A program made the position numbers and the translations under genes. 64,000 nt of DNA from Lacrimispora sphenoides JCM 1415 (lineage in GTDB: Bacteria > Bacillota > Clostridia > Lachnospirales > Lachnospiraceae), in the NCBI RefSeq assembly GCF_900105615.1, contig NZ_LT630003.1, positions 2,356,001 to 2,420,000 of the forward strand. The letters run 5' to 3'. The notes beneath the pieces were generated by a model that saw nothing but the letters and a program-made list of their open reading frames with translations, was not told the origin of the DNA and made no database searches. Position 1 is the first letter of the stretch; the number at the start of each line of letters is the position of its first letter. This document shows, piece after piece, positions 63,917-64,000 of this stretch.

Positions 63917-64000
63917 ATCTATATCCAACCTTTCTATTCTGTTCTTTTTATTCCAACTGGTTAAAATACTACAACCAATTCCATCTTAAAGCGTTCCTCT

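Overview
The window looks like the chromosome of an anaerobic, spore-forming Lachnospiraceae/Clostridium-type Firmicute, close to the Lacrimispora/'Clostridium saccharolyticum' group. This is inferred from gene content: desulfoferrodoxin, hybrid-cluster protein, hemerythrins, a collagen-like exosporium protein, DUF4317, YesMN-type two-component systems, strong GGAGG ribosome sites and sigma-A promoters. No rRNA, tRNA or CRISPR array was seen.

Sulfur block (1-6830, minus strand). A nitrogenase-like cluster reads nifB-like, nifX-like, nifH-like, cysK, nifD-like (cut by the left edge). Ahead of it lie a small YezD-family gene and a 39-codon leader ORF with four consecutive Cys codons, followed by a terminator and a competing antiterminator. 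A second leader of the same design (four consecutive Cys codons, perfect 15-bp terminator, antiterminator over the leader stop) precedes a cysteine-type ABC transporter at 27.9-31.3 kb. The two look like one cysteine-responsive attenuation regulon. This suggests that the nitrogenase-like enzyme scavenges sulfur (compare methylthio-alkane reductase) rather than fixing N2. A SulP transporter and a Crp/Fnr regulator lie next to it.

7.6-31.3 kb. A FokI homologue without a visible methyltransferase; an acyltransferase; DUF4317; desulfoferrodoxin; a binding protein/YesM/YesN sensing operon beside an AfuABC-like transporter joined to a phosphohexomutase (possible sugar-phosphate uptake); a heterodimeric ABC exporter with its TetR regulator and palindromic operator; and the cysteine transporter.

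31.3-35.7 kb. A chemoreceptor remnant, a Cache-HAMP-PAS-GGDEF-HD-GYP signalling protein and a DUF2935 gene.

35.8-46.8 kb. An AT-rich accessory region of small single genes (VOC, RidA, HD, GNAT, MsrA, SDR, RibD-like). Most are preceded by a promoter containing AATATTGATAGTTAGTA and followed by a terminator whose stem carries the same motif inverted. Several cargoes are truncated or broken. This looks like an uncharacterised gene-cassette array.

46.8-54.3 kb. Spore-surface and small-protein region: collagen-like BclA-type protein, a 24%-Cys repeat protein, a YmaF His-repeat protein, a probable type I toxin with antisense RNA, an XRE/membrane-protein pair and a secreted CAP protein.

54.4-64 kb. 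An Rrf2 / rhodanese-TtcA / TcdA tRNA-modification operon, an XRE regulator with a Ca-type P-ATPase, and a nitrosative-stress-like group (Hcp, DUF1858, an unrecognised protein, hemerythrin). Short related elements at 4.24 kb and 57.01 kb, both next to TTTAA, look like non-autonomous IS200/IS605-type remnants.
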